Source: Malaciobacter pacificus | GTDB lineage: Bacteria > Campylobacterota > Campylobacteria > Campylobacterales > Arcobacteraceae | NCBI RefSeq assembly: GCF_004214795.1 | Contig: NZ_CP035928.1 | Coordinates: 1,798,001 to 1,862,000, forward strand | Length of the DNA stretch: 64,000 nucleotides | Reading direction: 5' to 3' | Shown here: in pieces, positions 1 to 9,322 of the stretch | Layout: every line of letters begins with the position of its first letter | How positions within the stretch are numbered: the stretch's first letter is position 1 | Position numbers and translations under genes: made by a program | The notes under the pieces: model-generated | The model's database searches: none | Told to the model about the DNA's origin: nothing | Seen by the model: the letters and a program-made list of their open reading frames with translations, nothing else

Positions 1-17
1 CCAATGAAAACATAAAT

Positions 18-737
18 TTATATTTTATAGTTAGTTTTTTTTAGTTGTTCCATTTTTGAACTATATCTTTTTATCCATTTATCTAAAACTGGTTTTAAAT
101 CATCAATTTTCAAATCTTTTGAGTTTGAAACATTACTGTCTGAAATATCATGTTTGACAACTGTAATAAGAGTCTCTTTTGTTTTCTCATCAAAAACTTT
201 TAATGCAAAGCCCACTCTTAACTTTTTATCCTCTATTCCAGTACTTCTTTTGATTGCTGTAAATGCTAGTCCATATGGAAGGTATTGATAGAATTCTAAG
301 TTATCATATGAAACATCAAGGGATATAATTGAAGCTTGAAATACTAGTGTATTTTTTCTAATTCTTCTATTTTTTACAACTTCTTGTAAATTCTTTTCTA
401 GATTTGTTGTAAAGTAAGTAGATATATCATTTAGAAGTTTTTTATTTGCTATATTGTTTTTATTGTCAGTAAAGTAGTTTGATGCATCATCTACAATCTT
501 TTGAACACCTTCTTTATCTTTTGCCATGTATACATTTATTTTAGGAACTTTTATTTTATTGTATTTTGAAAAGTTTACATCTTTTTTTATGTAATAGTAG
601 CTATTCTCATCACTTTCTGATTGTTTTAGTTTTGAGATGTCATTTACTACATTATTAGGTTTTAGTTCAATTTTATTTGCACAACCTGTGAAAATAAAGA
701 GTGATATAAGTAGAGTTAGAAGAGTTGTAGTTTTCAT
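18..737 (-). CDS. Lipoprotein of unknown function
   Basis: A 239-residue protein with a lipoprotein signal peptide: a hydrophobic stretch from residue 6 to 16 and a lipobox FTGC with the acceptor Cys at residue 19. The rest is a soluble, Lys/Asn/Asp-rich domain that I do not recognise. It would be exported and lipid-anchored. It lies 67 bp downstream of the TolC-like gene on the same strand, so it may be read from the efflux operon. Its Shine-Dalgarno sequence lies inside a perfect 15-bp hairpin (737-775), which suggests that its translation is restrained. Function unknown; the lipoprotein call is firm. Confidence 0.8.
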   Translation of the reverse strand: MKTTTLLTLLISLFIFTGCANKIELKPNNVVNDISKLKQSESDENSYYYIKKDVNFSKYNKIKVPKINVYMAKDKEGVQKIVDDASNYFTDNKNNIANKKLLNDISTYFTTNLEKNLQEVVKNRRIRKNTLVFQASIISLDVSYDNLEFYQYLPYGLAFTAIKRSTGIEDKKLRVGFALKVFDEKTKETLITVVKHDISDSNVSNSKDLKIDDLKPVLDKWIKRYSSKMEQLKKTNYKI

Positions 738-775
738 TTTAATATCCTTTTGTTTTCTATAAAAGGATATTAAAA
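737..775 (-). promoter_or_regulatory. Hairpin that covers the ribosome binding site of the lipoprotein gene
   Basis: Bases 737-751 and 761-775 are perfect reverse complements (15 bp, 9-nt loop). On the minus strand the gene-proximal arm contains the AAAGGA Shine-Dalgarno and ends at the ATG. No T-run follows the stem, so it looks less like a simple terminator of the efflux operon and more like a structure that masks translation initiation. Confidence 0.6.
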
Positions 776-804
776 AAATATAGTGTTGGATTGGTGTGAG
801 GTTT

Positions 805-2094
805 TTAGTAAATCACACCAATTGCATAATCAAGTGTTGCTTTTGAGTTTAAGTAATTATAGTAAGAGTTGATTAATTGACTTTTTGCCTGTGTGTAAGC
901 TAGTTTTGAATCACTTACTTCAATAAGGTCATTTAATCCTGCTTTATATCTTTGGTTAGCTAAATCTAACTTATCTGCTGATAGTTTTAAGTTTAAAACT
1001 CCAATTCTAATATTTTCTTCATTCTCTTTTACTTGAAGATATGCATTTGTAATATCCTCTTTTATTTGAAGTTTTTGTTGCACGAGTTGTTGTTTTAGGC
1101 TACTTAAATCTACAAGAGCTATTTTTTTATTATGTTCAGTTGAGTTTCCTGTATATAGATTCCATTTTAAATATACTCCAGCTGTCGTTTGTTGTGTGTC
1201 AATATTTGCAATTTCATCAGAGTTTTTATCACTATGTGTTGCTTGAAGGTCTAAAGTAGGGTAGTACTCCTTTTTTGTATTATCTAGCTGAAGTTTAGAA
1301 GCTTCAATTTGTTTTTCAAACACTTTTATTTCAGCTCTATTTTCAAGTCCAGTTTTAAGTAGCTCCTCTAGGTTTAGATTATTTCTTTCAAAACCTTTTA
1401 GTGCTGTTTTTATCTCTGCATCTTCTTTTATCTCTATTTCATCACTATTTTGAACTCCAAGTATTGAAATCAGATTTGTTTTTGCATTTTTTAGACTATA
1501 TTCTGATTGTACTAGTGATAGTTTAGAGTTTGATAGTTGAAGTTTTGCATCTGTTACATCTATTAAAGTTCTAACCCCTGCATTAAAATAGTTATCTGCT
1601 TGTTCTAAGTGCAGTTCATCAATTTTGATTGATTCTTTTGCAAGACTTATTTGTTGGTAGTTATTCAAAATATTGTAGTATGCTTTTTTTGTATTTAATA
1701 CAGTAGATGAGATATTTTCTATAGTCTCAAAACTTGATGCTTCTAGACTTTTTTTAGCTGATTCAATTTGATTTGAAGTTCGTCCAAAATCATAGAGTAG
1801 TTGACTTGCACTAAGTGTATATCCCGTAACACTATTGTCATTAAGTTTTGTTCCAGCACTTCTTATATCATAGCTTGCAAGTTCTCCATTTAGAGTCACT
1901 TTTGGAAGATAATCAGTTTTAGCAAGTTTATATGAAGCTTTTTGCTTCTCTTTTGCATATTTACTTATCTTGATATTACTGTTGTTTTCAACAGCAATCT
2001 CTATTAACTCTTCAAGTGAAATTATCTTTGCATTTATATTTGTTGATAATAAAAGTATACAAATAGTTGATAATAGTTTTATTTTATTAAGCAT
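805..2094 (-). CDS. TolC-family outer membrane efflux channel
   Basis: 429 residues with a Sec signal peptide (about residues 1-22) and two repeated outer-membrane-efflux (OEP) halves, about 25-220 and 225-425, each rich in long coiled-coil helices and Tyr/Asn/Ser strand segments. Members of this family form trimers that span the outer membrane and the periplasm and connect to RND or ABC pumps. The start overlaps the end of the RND pump gene by 8 bp, so it is translated in the same operon. The order adaptor, pump, channel is the usual tripartite layout. Substrate cannot be told from sequence. Length is normal for the family. Confidence 0.93.
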   Translation of the reverse strand: MLNKIKLLSTICILLLSTNINAKIISLEELIEIAVENNSNIKISKYAKEKQKASYKLAKTDYLPKVTLNGELASYDIRSAGTKLNDNSVTGYTLSASQLLYDFGRTSNQIESAKKSLEASSFETIENISSTVLNTKKAYYNILNNYQQISLAKESIKIDELHLEQADNYFNAGVRTLIDVTDAKLQLSNSKLSLVQSEYSLKNAKTNLISILGVQNSDEIEIKEDAEIKTALKGFERNNLNLEELLKTGLENRAEIKVFEKQIEASKLQLDNTKKEYYPTLDLQATHSDKNSDEIANIDTQQTTAGVYLKWNLYTGNSTEHNKKIALVDLSSLKQQLVQQKLQIKEDITNAYLQVKENEENIRIGVLNLKLSADKLDLANQRYKAGLNDLIEVSDSKLAYTQAKSQLINSYYNYLNSKATLDYAIGVIY

Positions 2095-5000
2095 TTGAAA
2101 TTTCCTTTTGTTCTTTATCTTTCCCTTCTCTTAACTTTTGAAGTATTACAAAAAGTACAGGTGTTAAAAGAAGTGTTAAAATTGTTGACATAATCATACC
2201 ACCAAATACAGCAGTACCTAGTGATTGTCTTGATGCAGCTCCTGCACCAGTTGCTACAACTAGTGGTAAAATTCCAAGTAAAAATGAGAAAATAGTCATT
2301 AAAATAGCTCTTAGTCTCATTGTTGCAGCTTTTATTGCTGAGTCAACTATACTCTCACCTTTTTCTCTAAGCTCTTTTGCAAACTCTATAATTAGAATGG
2401 CATTTTTAGAGGACATTCCTATTAGAAGAACAAGTCCTATTTGTGTATAGGTATCGTTTAAAAGCCCAGCCATCATATTTGCACCCAATGCTCCAAACAT
2501 AACTGCTGGAATAGGTAGCATAATCATTAGTGGCATCATCCAAGACTCATATTGAGCTGCAAGGAATAAAAATACCATAAGAAGTGAAAGTGCAAAGATA
2601 TAAATTGCTGCATTTCCTGCTTCTTTTTCTTGTAGAGACATTCCTGCAAATTCATATCCAACTGAACTTGGAAGTGTTTTTGCAACTTCTTCTAAAGTTT
2701 CTAAAGCATCACCAGAACTATAGCCATCTTTTAGGTTATGAAGTCCATTTATTGCAATACTTTGATATCCATTGTAGTGAGTAATTGTATTTGGTCCTGT
2801 AACTTGTGAAATCTTTACAACTGTACTTAATGGGATCATTTCTCCATCAGTATTTTTAACAAAAAAGTTACTGATATTTGCTTTTTGTTCTCTAAATTTT
2901 TGATCTGCTTGAACAAATACTTTGTATGTTTTTCCAAATTTATTAAAATCATTTACATAAAGTGAACCAAGATTTGCTTGAAGTACTCCAAACACATCAT
3001 CAAGTTTTAAACCAAGTGATGAGATTTTATCTCTATTTACATCAATGTGAAACTGTGGATAGTTTGCATTAAAAGTAGAGTATGCATACATAATTGATTT
3101 TTCTTGATTTACTTTTCCTATAAACTCTTGGGCTATTTTTTCAAACTCATTGATTGGCATACCTTGTAGGTTTTGAAGTTTCATATCAAAACCACCAACT
3201 GCTGAAAGCCCTGGAATTGATGGCATATTAAATACTCTAACATTGGCATTATCTATTTTTTGTTTTGCAGTAGCCATGATATTATTCATAATAGTTTTTA
3301 TTGAGGTTTCAACTGTTGTTCTTTGTTCCCAATCTTCAAGTACGATAAAAACAGTTGCAGATGATGAGTCAATAGCTCCTGTCATAATACTAAATCCAGG
3401 TACACTTAAAACATCTTTTACACCTTTTGTATTTAGAATAATTTCTGTTGCTTTTCTTGTAGCTTCACTTGTAATATTTAGTGTTGTTCCAGCTTCTAAT
3501 GAAATAGATGATACAAGTGTTCCTTGGTCTTCATCTGGAATAAATCCAGTTGGTAAAACTTTAAAAGCAAAAAAAGTTCCTCCTAAAAGTAGTCCATATA
3601 TTAAAATTGCGACATACCAAAATTTGATGATTTTCTCTAAGATTACTTTATAGACATTTTTAAACTTTTCTAAACCTTTATCAAAGCCTTCAAAAATGAA
3701 GTTCTTTTTTTCTTCAACTTTTTTCTTTTTTAAAATAGTTGCACAAAGCGCAGGTGAAAGTGTTAAAGCATTTATTGATGAGATTATAACTGCAAAGGCA
3801 ATAGTTGTTGCAAACTGTTGATATAAAGCCCCTGAAATTCCAGGAATAAAAGTCACTGGAATAAATACTGCTAAAAGCACAAGTGTTGTAGAAATAACTG
3901 GTGCAAAAACCTCTTTCATAGCTAAGGTTGTTGCCTCTTTCAAAGTAAGCTCTGGATTTTTAGCTAAGTTTGTTTCAACATTTTCAACAACAATAATAGC
4001 ATCATCAACAACAATACCAATAGCTAAAATTAGACCGAATAGTGTTAATGTATTTATTGAAAAGTTCATAGCCATTAGAAGTGCAAAAGTACCTATAAGT
4101 GAAACAGGAATTGCAACTGCTGGAATAATAGTTGTTCTAAATGATTGTAAGAAAAAGTACACTACGAAAAGAACTAAGGCTAAAGCTTGAAATAGTGTTA
4201 CAACAACTTCTTTGATAGATACTTCAACGAATTTTGTTGTATCGTATGTTGCCTCTACACTTACACCTTGTGGAAGTCTAGGTTTTAGTTGTTCTAGCTT
4301 TTGTTGAATACGTTCGGCTACTGCTAAAGCATTTGCTCCTGGTTGTTGATAGATTCCAAGAAGAGCTGTTTCTTTATTATTTACATTTGCTCCCCATCCA
4401 TAAACTTCTGCTCCAAGTTCTACACGTGCTACATCTTTTAGTCTTACTCTTCTATTTTCAATCTCTTTTACAATAATATCTTCAAACTCTTTGGTTGATG
4501 AAAGTCTAGTTTTAGATGTAAGAGTATATTGAAATTTATTTGTACTAGCATTTGGAGAAGCTCCAATACTTCCTAAGGCTGCTTGTAGGTTTTGGTTTCT
4601 AATTGCTGTTGTTACATCATTTACTGTAAGACTCAAGTTTGATAGTTTATTTGGATTTATCCAAATTCTCATAGAGTATTTTTTCTCACCTAGGTTTTGA
4701 ACATCACCAATTCCATCTATTCTTTTTAACTCTTCAACTATATTTATACTTGCAAAGTTAGATAAAAATAGGGCATCGTGTTCTGGATTGTCTGATTTTA
4801 GTGATAAAATCTGCACCATTGATGTTGATTTTTTCTTTGTTGTAACACCATTTGTTTTTACTGACTCTGGTAAAAATGGTGTAGCTAAAGCAACTCTATT
4901 TTGTACATCAATTGCAGCTGTGTTTAAATCATATCCTGATTTAAAATATAGATTTATATTTGAACTACCATCAGAAGAGGAGTTTGAGTCCATATAAATC

Positions 5001-5227
5001 ATACCCTCAATACCATTTAGCTGCTCTTCTATTGGTTTAGTTACACTTGTCTCAACAGCACTTGCACTACCACCTGTATAGTTTGCACTAACAGAGATAC
5101 TAGGAGGTGTGATTTCTGGAAATTGAGCTACTGGAAGTAGGTTTAGTGAAATAAGTCCAACGATGATTATAAAAAGTGAAATCACTTTTGCAAATATTGG
5201 ACGGTTTATAAAAAATATTGAAAACAT
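2087..5227 (-). CDS. RND multidrug efflux pump, inner-membrane subunit (AcrB/MexB-like, HAE1)
   Basis: 1046 residues, the normal length of an HAE1-type proton-driven exporter. Visible features are the N-terminal FFINRPIFA segment before the first membrane helix, the periplasmic porter loops (about 40-330 and 560-870) and two sets of transmembrane helices. The relay motif VVDDAIIVVENV near residue 405 carries the two essential aspartates, and GMSSKNAIL near residue 940 carries the partner lysine. It works as a trimer, taking substrates from the periplasm and passing them to the TolC-like channel encoded just downstream. It sits 8 bp after the adaptor gene. No local regulator gene is visible; the upstream side is occupied by an insertion sequence. 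Confidence 0.96.
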   Translation of the reverse strand: MFSIFFINRPIFAKVISLFIIIVGLISLNLLPVAQFPEITPPSISVSANYTGGSASAVETSVTKPIEEQLNGIEGMIYMDSNSSSDGSSNINLYFKSGYDLNTAAIDVQNRVALATPFLPESVKTNGVTTKKKSTSMVQILSLKSDNPEHDALFLSNFASINIVEELKRIDGIGDVQNLGEKKYSMRIWINPNKLSNLSLTVNDVTTAIRNQNLQAALGSIGASPNASTNKFQYTLTSKTRLSSTKEFEDIIVKEIENRRVRLKDVARVELGAEVYGWGANVNNKETALLGIYQQPGANALAVAERIQQKLEQLKPRLPQGVSVEATYDTTKFVEVSIKEVVVTLFQALALVLFVVYFFLQSFRTTIIPAVAIPVSLIGTFALLMAMNFSINTLTLFGLILAIGIVVDDAIIVVENVETNLAKNPELTLKEATTLAMKEVFAPVISTTLVLLAVFIPVTFIPGISGALYQQFATTIAFAVIISSINALTLSPALCATILKKKKVEEKKNFIFEGFDKGLEKFKNVYKVILEKIIKFWYVAILIYGLLLGGTFFAFKVLPTGFIPDEDQGTLVSSISLEAGTTLNITSEATRKATEIILNTKGVKDVLSVPGFSIMTGAIDSSSATVFIVLEDWEQRTTVETSIKTIMNNIMATAKQKIDNANVRVFNMPSIPGLSAVGGFDMKLQNLQGMPINEFEKIAQEFIGKVNQEKSIMYAYSTFNANYPQFHIDVNRDKISSLGLKLDDVFGVLQANLGSLYVNDFNKFGKTYKVFVQADQKFREQKANISNFFVKNTDGEMIPLSTVVKISQVTGPNTITHYNGYQSIAINGLHNLKDGYSSGDALETLEEVAKTLPSSVGYEFAGMSLQEKEAGNAAIYIFALSLLMVFLFLAAQYESWMMPLMIMLPIPAVMFGALGANMMAGLLNDTYTQIGLVLLIGMSSKNAILIIEFAKELREKGESIVDSAIKAATMRLRAILMTIFSFLLGILPLVVATGAGAASRQSLGTAVFGGMIMSTILTLLLTPVLFVILQKLREGKDKEQKEISNA

Positions 5228-5235
5228 TTTATTAC

Positions 5236-6375
5236 CTATTTTTTAATTGGGTTTGCAACTTCAGAAGCTACAACTTCTTGGTTTTCTTGAAGTCTATTTG
5301 TTGCACTTGTGATAACTTTATCACCAGCATTTAGTCCTGATTTTATAATTGCTAAATCTTTATTACTATATTCAACTTCAACTTGTCTTTTTTGAACTTT
5401 GTTGTTTTCATCTACAGCATATACAAAAAATCCTAACTGATTTTGTGATAGATTATTTGGATGAACTGCAATTACTGGAATCTTATCAGTTACAAATAGT
5501 TTGATATTTACAAAAGTTCCTGGGAATAGTAGCTCTTTTTCATTGTTTACTGTTGCTCTTATTGCCACTGTTCCAGTCTTTTCATCAGTAACACTATCAA
5601 TAAAATCAACTTTTCCTTTTAGACCTAATTCAATATTATCTATATCTTCTGGAAGAACAATTACTTTTGGATATTTTTCTGACTTATACTGATTTAATAA
5701 AAATACCTCTTTGCTACTTAGATTGAAGTTTACATATAAATCATTTGATTGTGTAATATGTACTAGTTTATCAGATGTACTCACATTATTTCCAATATCG
5801 ATTAAAGACTTCCCAACCTTTCCTGAAATAGAGGCTTTAATAACTGTATCATCTACATCTATCTGAGTCTCTTGTATAGAAGCTTGGTCAGCATTTACTA
5901 CAGCTTGTAATTGTCTTTGATTAGCAATTAGTTCATCAAGTTTTTCTCTTGGAGCTAAACCTTTTTCTACTAAAGGTTTGTATCTTTTTACATTTGCAAT
6001 GGCAAGATTTAAACTTGCTCTATCTTTTTGTAAAGAGGCTCTTTTTTGAGATAAAACAGTTTGATATGCTCTATCATCTATTTTAAATAGTTTTTGACCT
6101 TTTTTTACTGTTTCTCCTGCTTTGAAATATATCTCTTTTAATTCCCCTGCAACTTTAGCTGTTACAAAAACACTATTTTTAGCTTCTGTTTTTCCAGAAA
6201 AATCTACCCAAATAGGGTAAGTCTCTTTTTTTATAGTATGAACTTGAACTTGCGCTTTTGGGATCTCTTTTTTTACTTCGACTTTTTGTTCTTCTTTTTT
6301 ATCATTACATCCTGAAAGAATAAATAGTGAAGATATAAGAAGCATTGATGTTAATATTTTTTTATGTACATTCAA
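5236..6375 (-). CDS. RND efflux periplasmic adaptor (membrane fusion protein)
   Basis: 379-residue lipoprotein adaptor: the lipobox LSGC puts the lipidated Cys at residue 23. Then come the barrel-sandwich/lipoyl halves (around GELKEIYFKAGETVKKGQ and the matching IKASISGKVG), an alpha-helical hairpin between them (about 100-170) and a beta-barrel C-terminal part. This family links the inner-membrane RND pump to the outer-membrane channel. It is the first gene of the three-gene operon. Only about 65 bp separate its start from the IS3 end at 6441, so its promoter may be compressed or changed by the insertion. Confidence 0.94.
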   Translation of the reverse strand: MNVHKKILTSMLLISSLFILSGCNDKKEEQKVEVKKEIPKAQVQVHTIKKETYPIWVDFSGKTEAKNSVFVTAKVAGELKEIYFKAGETVKKGQKLFKIDDRAYQTVLSQKRASLQKDRASLNLAIANVKRYKPLVEKGLAPREKLDELIANQRQLQAVVNADQASIQETQIDVDDTVIKASISGKVGKSLIDIGNNVSTSDKLVHITQSNDLYVNFNLSSKEVFLLNQYKSEKYPKVIVLPEDIDNIELGLKGKVDFIDSVTDEKTGTVAIRATVNNEKELLFPGTFVNIKLFVTDKIPVIAVHPNNLSQNQLGFFVYAVDENNKVQKRQVEVEYSNKDLAIIKSGLNAGDKVITSATNRLQENQEVVASEVANPIKK

Positions 6376-6479
6376 AATAAGACCTTTAGTTTTGATTATT
6401 AATTTATAACAAATTTATTTTAATATTATTATATCCTATGTGGAGTGGTAACTTAAAATAAGACACTTTTTTTATAATT

Positions 6480-7310
6480 CTATGCAGCTATTTCATTTTG
6501 TAACATCAAATTGATTTCTTCAAATCTAACAGGTGATAAATTTCCAAGATAACTATGTGATCTTGTTCTATTATAATAAAACTCAATATACTCAAAAATC
6601 TCTTGTTTTGCTTGTTTTTTAGTATAGAAATATTTCTGATAAATTAACTCATTTTTTAATGATTTAAAAAAACTCTCTGCTACTGCATTATCCCAACAAT
6701 TTCCTTTCCTACTCATACTTTGAATTATTCCATATTTTTGCAATAAATCTTTATGACTATAAGAAGCATATTGACTTCCTCGATCTGTATGCCAAATAAG
6801 TCCTTTAGGTGGATTTCTATGTTTAATTGCCATATCTAAAGCATCATTTACAAGTGATACTTTCATACTATCATCAATAGACCATCCAACAACTTTTCTT
6901 GAATATAAATCAATTACAGTTGCAAGATACAACCATCCCTCTCCAGTAGGAATATAAGTAATATCACCAACATATTTCTCATTAGGATTTGAAGCATAAA
7001 AATCTCTATTTAAAATATTTGGTGCTATTGGTAGATTATGATTTGAATCTGTAGTATTTTTATATCTTCTTTTAATATTCACTTTTAGATTCAAATCTTT
7101 CATAATAGTAGAAATACGTCTTCTTGATACAATAAGCCCATAGAGTTCTTTTAGTTTATCTTGAATTCTTCTACTGCCATAATTATTTCTACCAAAAACA
7201 AATATAGATTTTACAAGTTCATTAAGTTGAATATCTACTTTTTTTACAATACAACCAGCTTTTACCCAATGATAATATGAAGCTCTATTTACTTTTAGAA
7301 TTTTACACAT
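6480..7310 (-). CDS. IS3-family transposase, OrfB part (DDE integrase domain)
   Basis: 276 residues from an internal Met; the natural product is most likely the OrfAB fusion made by -1 frameshifting from the upstream orfA. It has an HTH_21 region at the N-terminus (about 35-80), then the rve integrase core. The catalytic triad is visible: Asp in YVGDITYIPTG, Asp in IWHTDRGSQYASY, and Glu in NAVAESFFKSLKNEL, with Lys 7 residues after the Glu as in this family. It catalyses copy-out/paste-in transposition. No inactivating lesion is seen. Confidence 0.92.
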   Translation of the reverse strand: MCKILKVNRASYYHWVKAGCIVKKVDIQLNELVKSIFVFGRNNYGSRRIQDKLKELYGLIVSRRRISTIMKDLNLKVNIKRRYKNTTDSNHNLPIAPNILNRDFYASNPNEKYVGDITYIPTGEGWLYLATVIDLYSRKVVGWSIDDSMKVSLVNDALDMAIKHRNPPKGLIWHTDRGSQYASYSHKDLLQKYGIIQSMSRKGNCWDNAVAESFFKSLKNELIYQKYFYTKKQAKQEIFEYIEFYYNRTRSHSYLGNLSPVRFEEINLMLQNEIAA

Positions 7311-7357
7311 TTTATTGATATTGAAACTCTTTGTATGTTTTTGTATCCAGGCATACT

Positions 7358-7654
7358 TTATAGAGTTTCTTTTGCGAAGTATGCTGTTGCTTTTTTTAAT
7401 ATATCCCTTTCTTGCTTTAAAATCTTATTCTCTTTACGTAAGCGTTTAAGCTCTTCAGCTTCACTCTCTTTGAGTGTACTTTTTATTTCAATATTCCTCA
7501 TTGGAATATTATGTTCTTTTTTATATGCAGTAACCCATGCATATAATGTTTTTGGATTTAAATCTAAATCTTTTGCTATATCTTTTACATTTTCATTATT
7601 GTTAATAATTAATTGTACTGTTGAGTCTTTAAACTCTTGACTATATTTTCTCAT
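7358..7654 (-). CDS. IS3-family transposase, OrfA part (HTH)
   Basis: 98 residues with an N-terminal helix-turn-helix (about 15-45, around DIAKDLDLNPKTLYAWV) and a C-terminal leucine-zipper-like coiled coil (about 60-90). In IS3 elements this protein binds the terminal repeats and is fused to OrfB by frameshifting. On the minus strand its gene holds a run of seven A at 7391-7397, read as codons AAA AAA. Shifting back one base there opens a frame that runs without a stop into OrfB, through residues such as KYAWIQKH that are typical of the OrfB N-terminus. Confidence 0.92.
   Translation of the reverse strand: MRKYSQEFKDSTVQLIINNNENVKDIAKDLDLNPKTLYAWVTAYKKEHNIPMRNIEIKSTLKESEAEELKRLRKENKILKQERDILKKATAYFAKETL
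7391..7397 (-). other. Slippery site for -1 ribosomal frameshifting (A7)
   Basis: A_AAA_AAA in the orfA reading phase, followed by G. A -1 slip here joins OrfA to the OrfB phase with no stop codon in between. This is the position and kind of signal expected in IS3-family elements. Confidence 0.75.
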
Positions 7655-7717
7655 GGTAACCCTTATTCATTTTTTATTTTAACGCAGAATCTCTAAAATT
7701 CTTTGTCTGAATTTATG

Positions 7718-8632
7718 TTACCACTCCATAGGATATTTTTTACCCCACTTAGACTCAAGATTGTCAAGTTCCATTTCAGCAGCTTCTTTGGAGATAGCTT
7801 GATAGATAAGCTTCAAATCTTTCATAAACTCTTTTTGGTTTTTAGAAGCTACATAGCGTATTGAATTTCTAATTTGATGTACGATACACAATTGAACTTC
7901 AGTATTTGGAAATATTGCATTTATAGCTTCAGGAAAGCCTTTTAAACCATCAACTGAAGCAATAAGTATATCTTGTACACCTCGATTATTTAAATCAGTT
8001 AAAACTTGTAGCCAAAAATTTGCTCCTTCATTTTCAGATAAATAAAGTCCAAGTATCTCTTTTTTACCGTTTAGTCCTACTCCTAAAATAGTGTAGACAG
8101 CTTTTGAAATATATTTGCCATTCTCTTTTATTTTATAATGTATTGCATCAAGCCATACAAATGGATAGATTGATTCTAACGGTCTTTGTTGCCACTCTTT
8201 GAGTAATGGTATAATTTTGTCTGTAACAGCACTTATTGTTGCTTTAGAAAACTCAATACCATATAACTCTTGAATATGTTCAGATATTTGAGAGTAGCTA
8301 TTACCAAGAGCATATAAAGATAAAATCTTTTCCTCAATATGGTCTGATATATGGGTTTGATGTTTTTTAACTATTTGTGGTTCATAAGAACCGTTCCTAT
8401 CTCTTGGAATTTCAAGTTCAAATTCTCCAACACTACTTTTCATAGTTTTAGTAGATTTACCATTTTTACGATTTTTATTTATCTCTGTTGTAAGATGAGA
8501 TTCAAGTTCTGCTTGTAATGCAGCTTCGGTTAGTTGTTTGATAAGTGGAGCTAAAACTCCATCCTTACCATCTATTTTTGCACCAGCTTTAATCTGATTA
8601 AGTGCATCTGTTAAATCAAGTGTTTGATTCAT
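7718..8632 (-). pseudogene. IS256-family transposase, 3' end lost
   Basis: 304 residues of a mutator-type (IS256/MULE) transposase that is normally about 400. Visible are the N-terminal region, the GNSYSQISEHIQELYG segment, the first catalytic Asp in VWLDAIHYKIKENGKY and the second in ASVDGLKGFPEAI, plus the QLCIVHQIRNSIRYV block. The frame stops as KYP-MEW just where the IS3 terminal repeat begins. The region with the third catalytic residue (Glu) and the distal inverted repeat are absent, and I do not find them on the other side of the IS3 element. It should be inactive. Confidence 0.88.
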
Positions 8633-8690
8633 TGTTCAATCCTTTAGAATAAATTCTATCAGACTGACACAAAATTTCTAACACTCCCAC
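7729..8690 (-). mobile_element. Remnant of an IS256-family element
   Basis: The 5' part of the element: a transposase start at 8632 and, about 30-55 bp before it, a terminal sequence (8665-8690, minus strand GTGGGAGTGTTAGAAATT then TTGTGTCA) with the TGTGTCA core usual for IS256 ends. The other end is missing, removed or displaced with the IS3 insertion. Confidence 0.7.
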
Positions 8691-8757
8691 TTAAAAAAGT
8701 AAATCTAGCTAATTCTAAAAATAGTTTATTCATAGTTTTATAAAAATTACACATATT

Positions 8758-9051
8758 TTAATCCTCATATCTTAACGTACATCTTTTAATATTAAATATA
8801 TCTACACCATTACTAATTAAATCTTCACTATTTTTTTCAAATTTATATCCCTTTGATAATGAAACAATAGAAGATTTACAAATTAATTCTTTATTATCAT
8901 TAAATGCATCAATAATTTTTTGTTCATTATCTCTTTGATATTTAATAAGTAGTAAAAATATTAAGATAATAGTTAATGTAAAAATGACTCTTTTTAATAT
9001 TGAAAAGAACTTTTCTTTCTCTTTTTTACACTCTTCATTTATCTTTTCCAT
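8758..9051 (-). CDS. Small membrane protein of unknown function (paralogue of the gene at 9315)
   Basis: 97 residues: a charged N-terminus (Lys/Glu-rich, 1-17), one membrane helix (about 22-42) and a C-terminal domain of about 55 residues. That domain holds the pattern I-I-D-A-FNDNK-x-L-x-CK, shared with the protein at 9315-9608 (FNNNK-x-L-x-CK), and a second Cys near the end. It is likely inner-membrane with the small domain outside. Its start overlaps the previous gene by 17 bp, so the three genes at 8758-9608 form one transcript. No function recognised; AT-rich accessory DNA. Confidence 0.6.
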   Translation of the reverse strand: MEKINEECKKEKEKFFSILKRVIFTLTIILIFLLLIKYQRDNEQKIIDAFNDNKELICKSSIVSLSKGYKFEKNSEDLISNGVDIFNIKRCTLRYED

Positions 9052-9322
9052 GGTGTTTCCTTATTCTTTTTAATCTTAGGTATTTTTTATATCTTTTAAA
9101 CTCTTTATTTAGTGTTTTATTTACATCAAATCCTCTAATAAATAAAATCATATAAATTATTACAAAAGAGATAATGACATATGTATCATTTATTGAAAAA
9201 TAAATTAGTAAAAATATATATAGCAATAGTATAAATAGCAAACTTTTAAATCCCTTTGTAAAATCATATAAAAACACAAACATACATTTATATATAAAAT
9301 CTTTTGGTATCATTTTAATCAC
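9035..9322 (-). CDS. Small membrane protein of unknown function
   Basis: 95 residues with two or three hydrophobic segments (about 24-45 and 48-68) and a strongly basic C-terminal tail (KTLNKEFKRYKKYLRLKR, about 70-90) that would sit in the cytoplasm. It is placed between the two paralogous single-helix proteins and overlaps both genes (8 bp and 17 bp). This tight coupling suggests that the three products work together, perhaps as a complex. Nothing in the sequence reveals the function. Confidence 0.6.
   Translation of the reverse strand: MIKMIPKDFIYKCMFVFLYDFTKGFKSLLFILLLYIFLLIYFSINDTYVIISFVIIYMILFIRGFDVNKTLNKEFKRYKKYLRLKRIRKHHGKDK

Larger units (their letters stand above)
6441..7728 (-). 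mobile_element. IS3-family insertion sequence, apparently intact
   Basis: A 1288-bp element bounded by a perfect 12-bp terminal inverted repeat, TGGAGTGGTAAC at 6441-6452 and its complement at 7717-7728. It carries the two overlapping-phase ORFs typical of the family. Flanking bases are also inverted: ATATCCTA stands just outside the left end (followed by TG) and TAGGATAT just outside the right end. I therefore see no clean direct target duplication. It lies inside the coding region of an IS256-family transposase. Confidence 0.88.

Noticed and set aside
3243..3653. 136-codon plus-strand frame inside the RND pump
   Set aside because: Antisense shadow of a gene with clear family motifs.
7335..7640. 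101-codon plus-strand frame across the IS3 orfA
   Set aside because: It is the antisense shadow of orfA, which has HTH and coiled-coil features.
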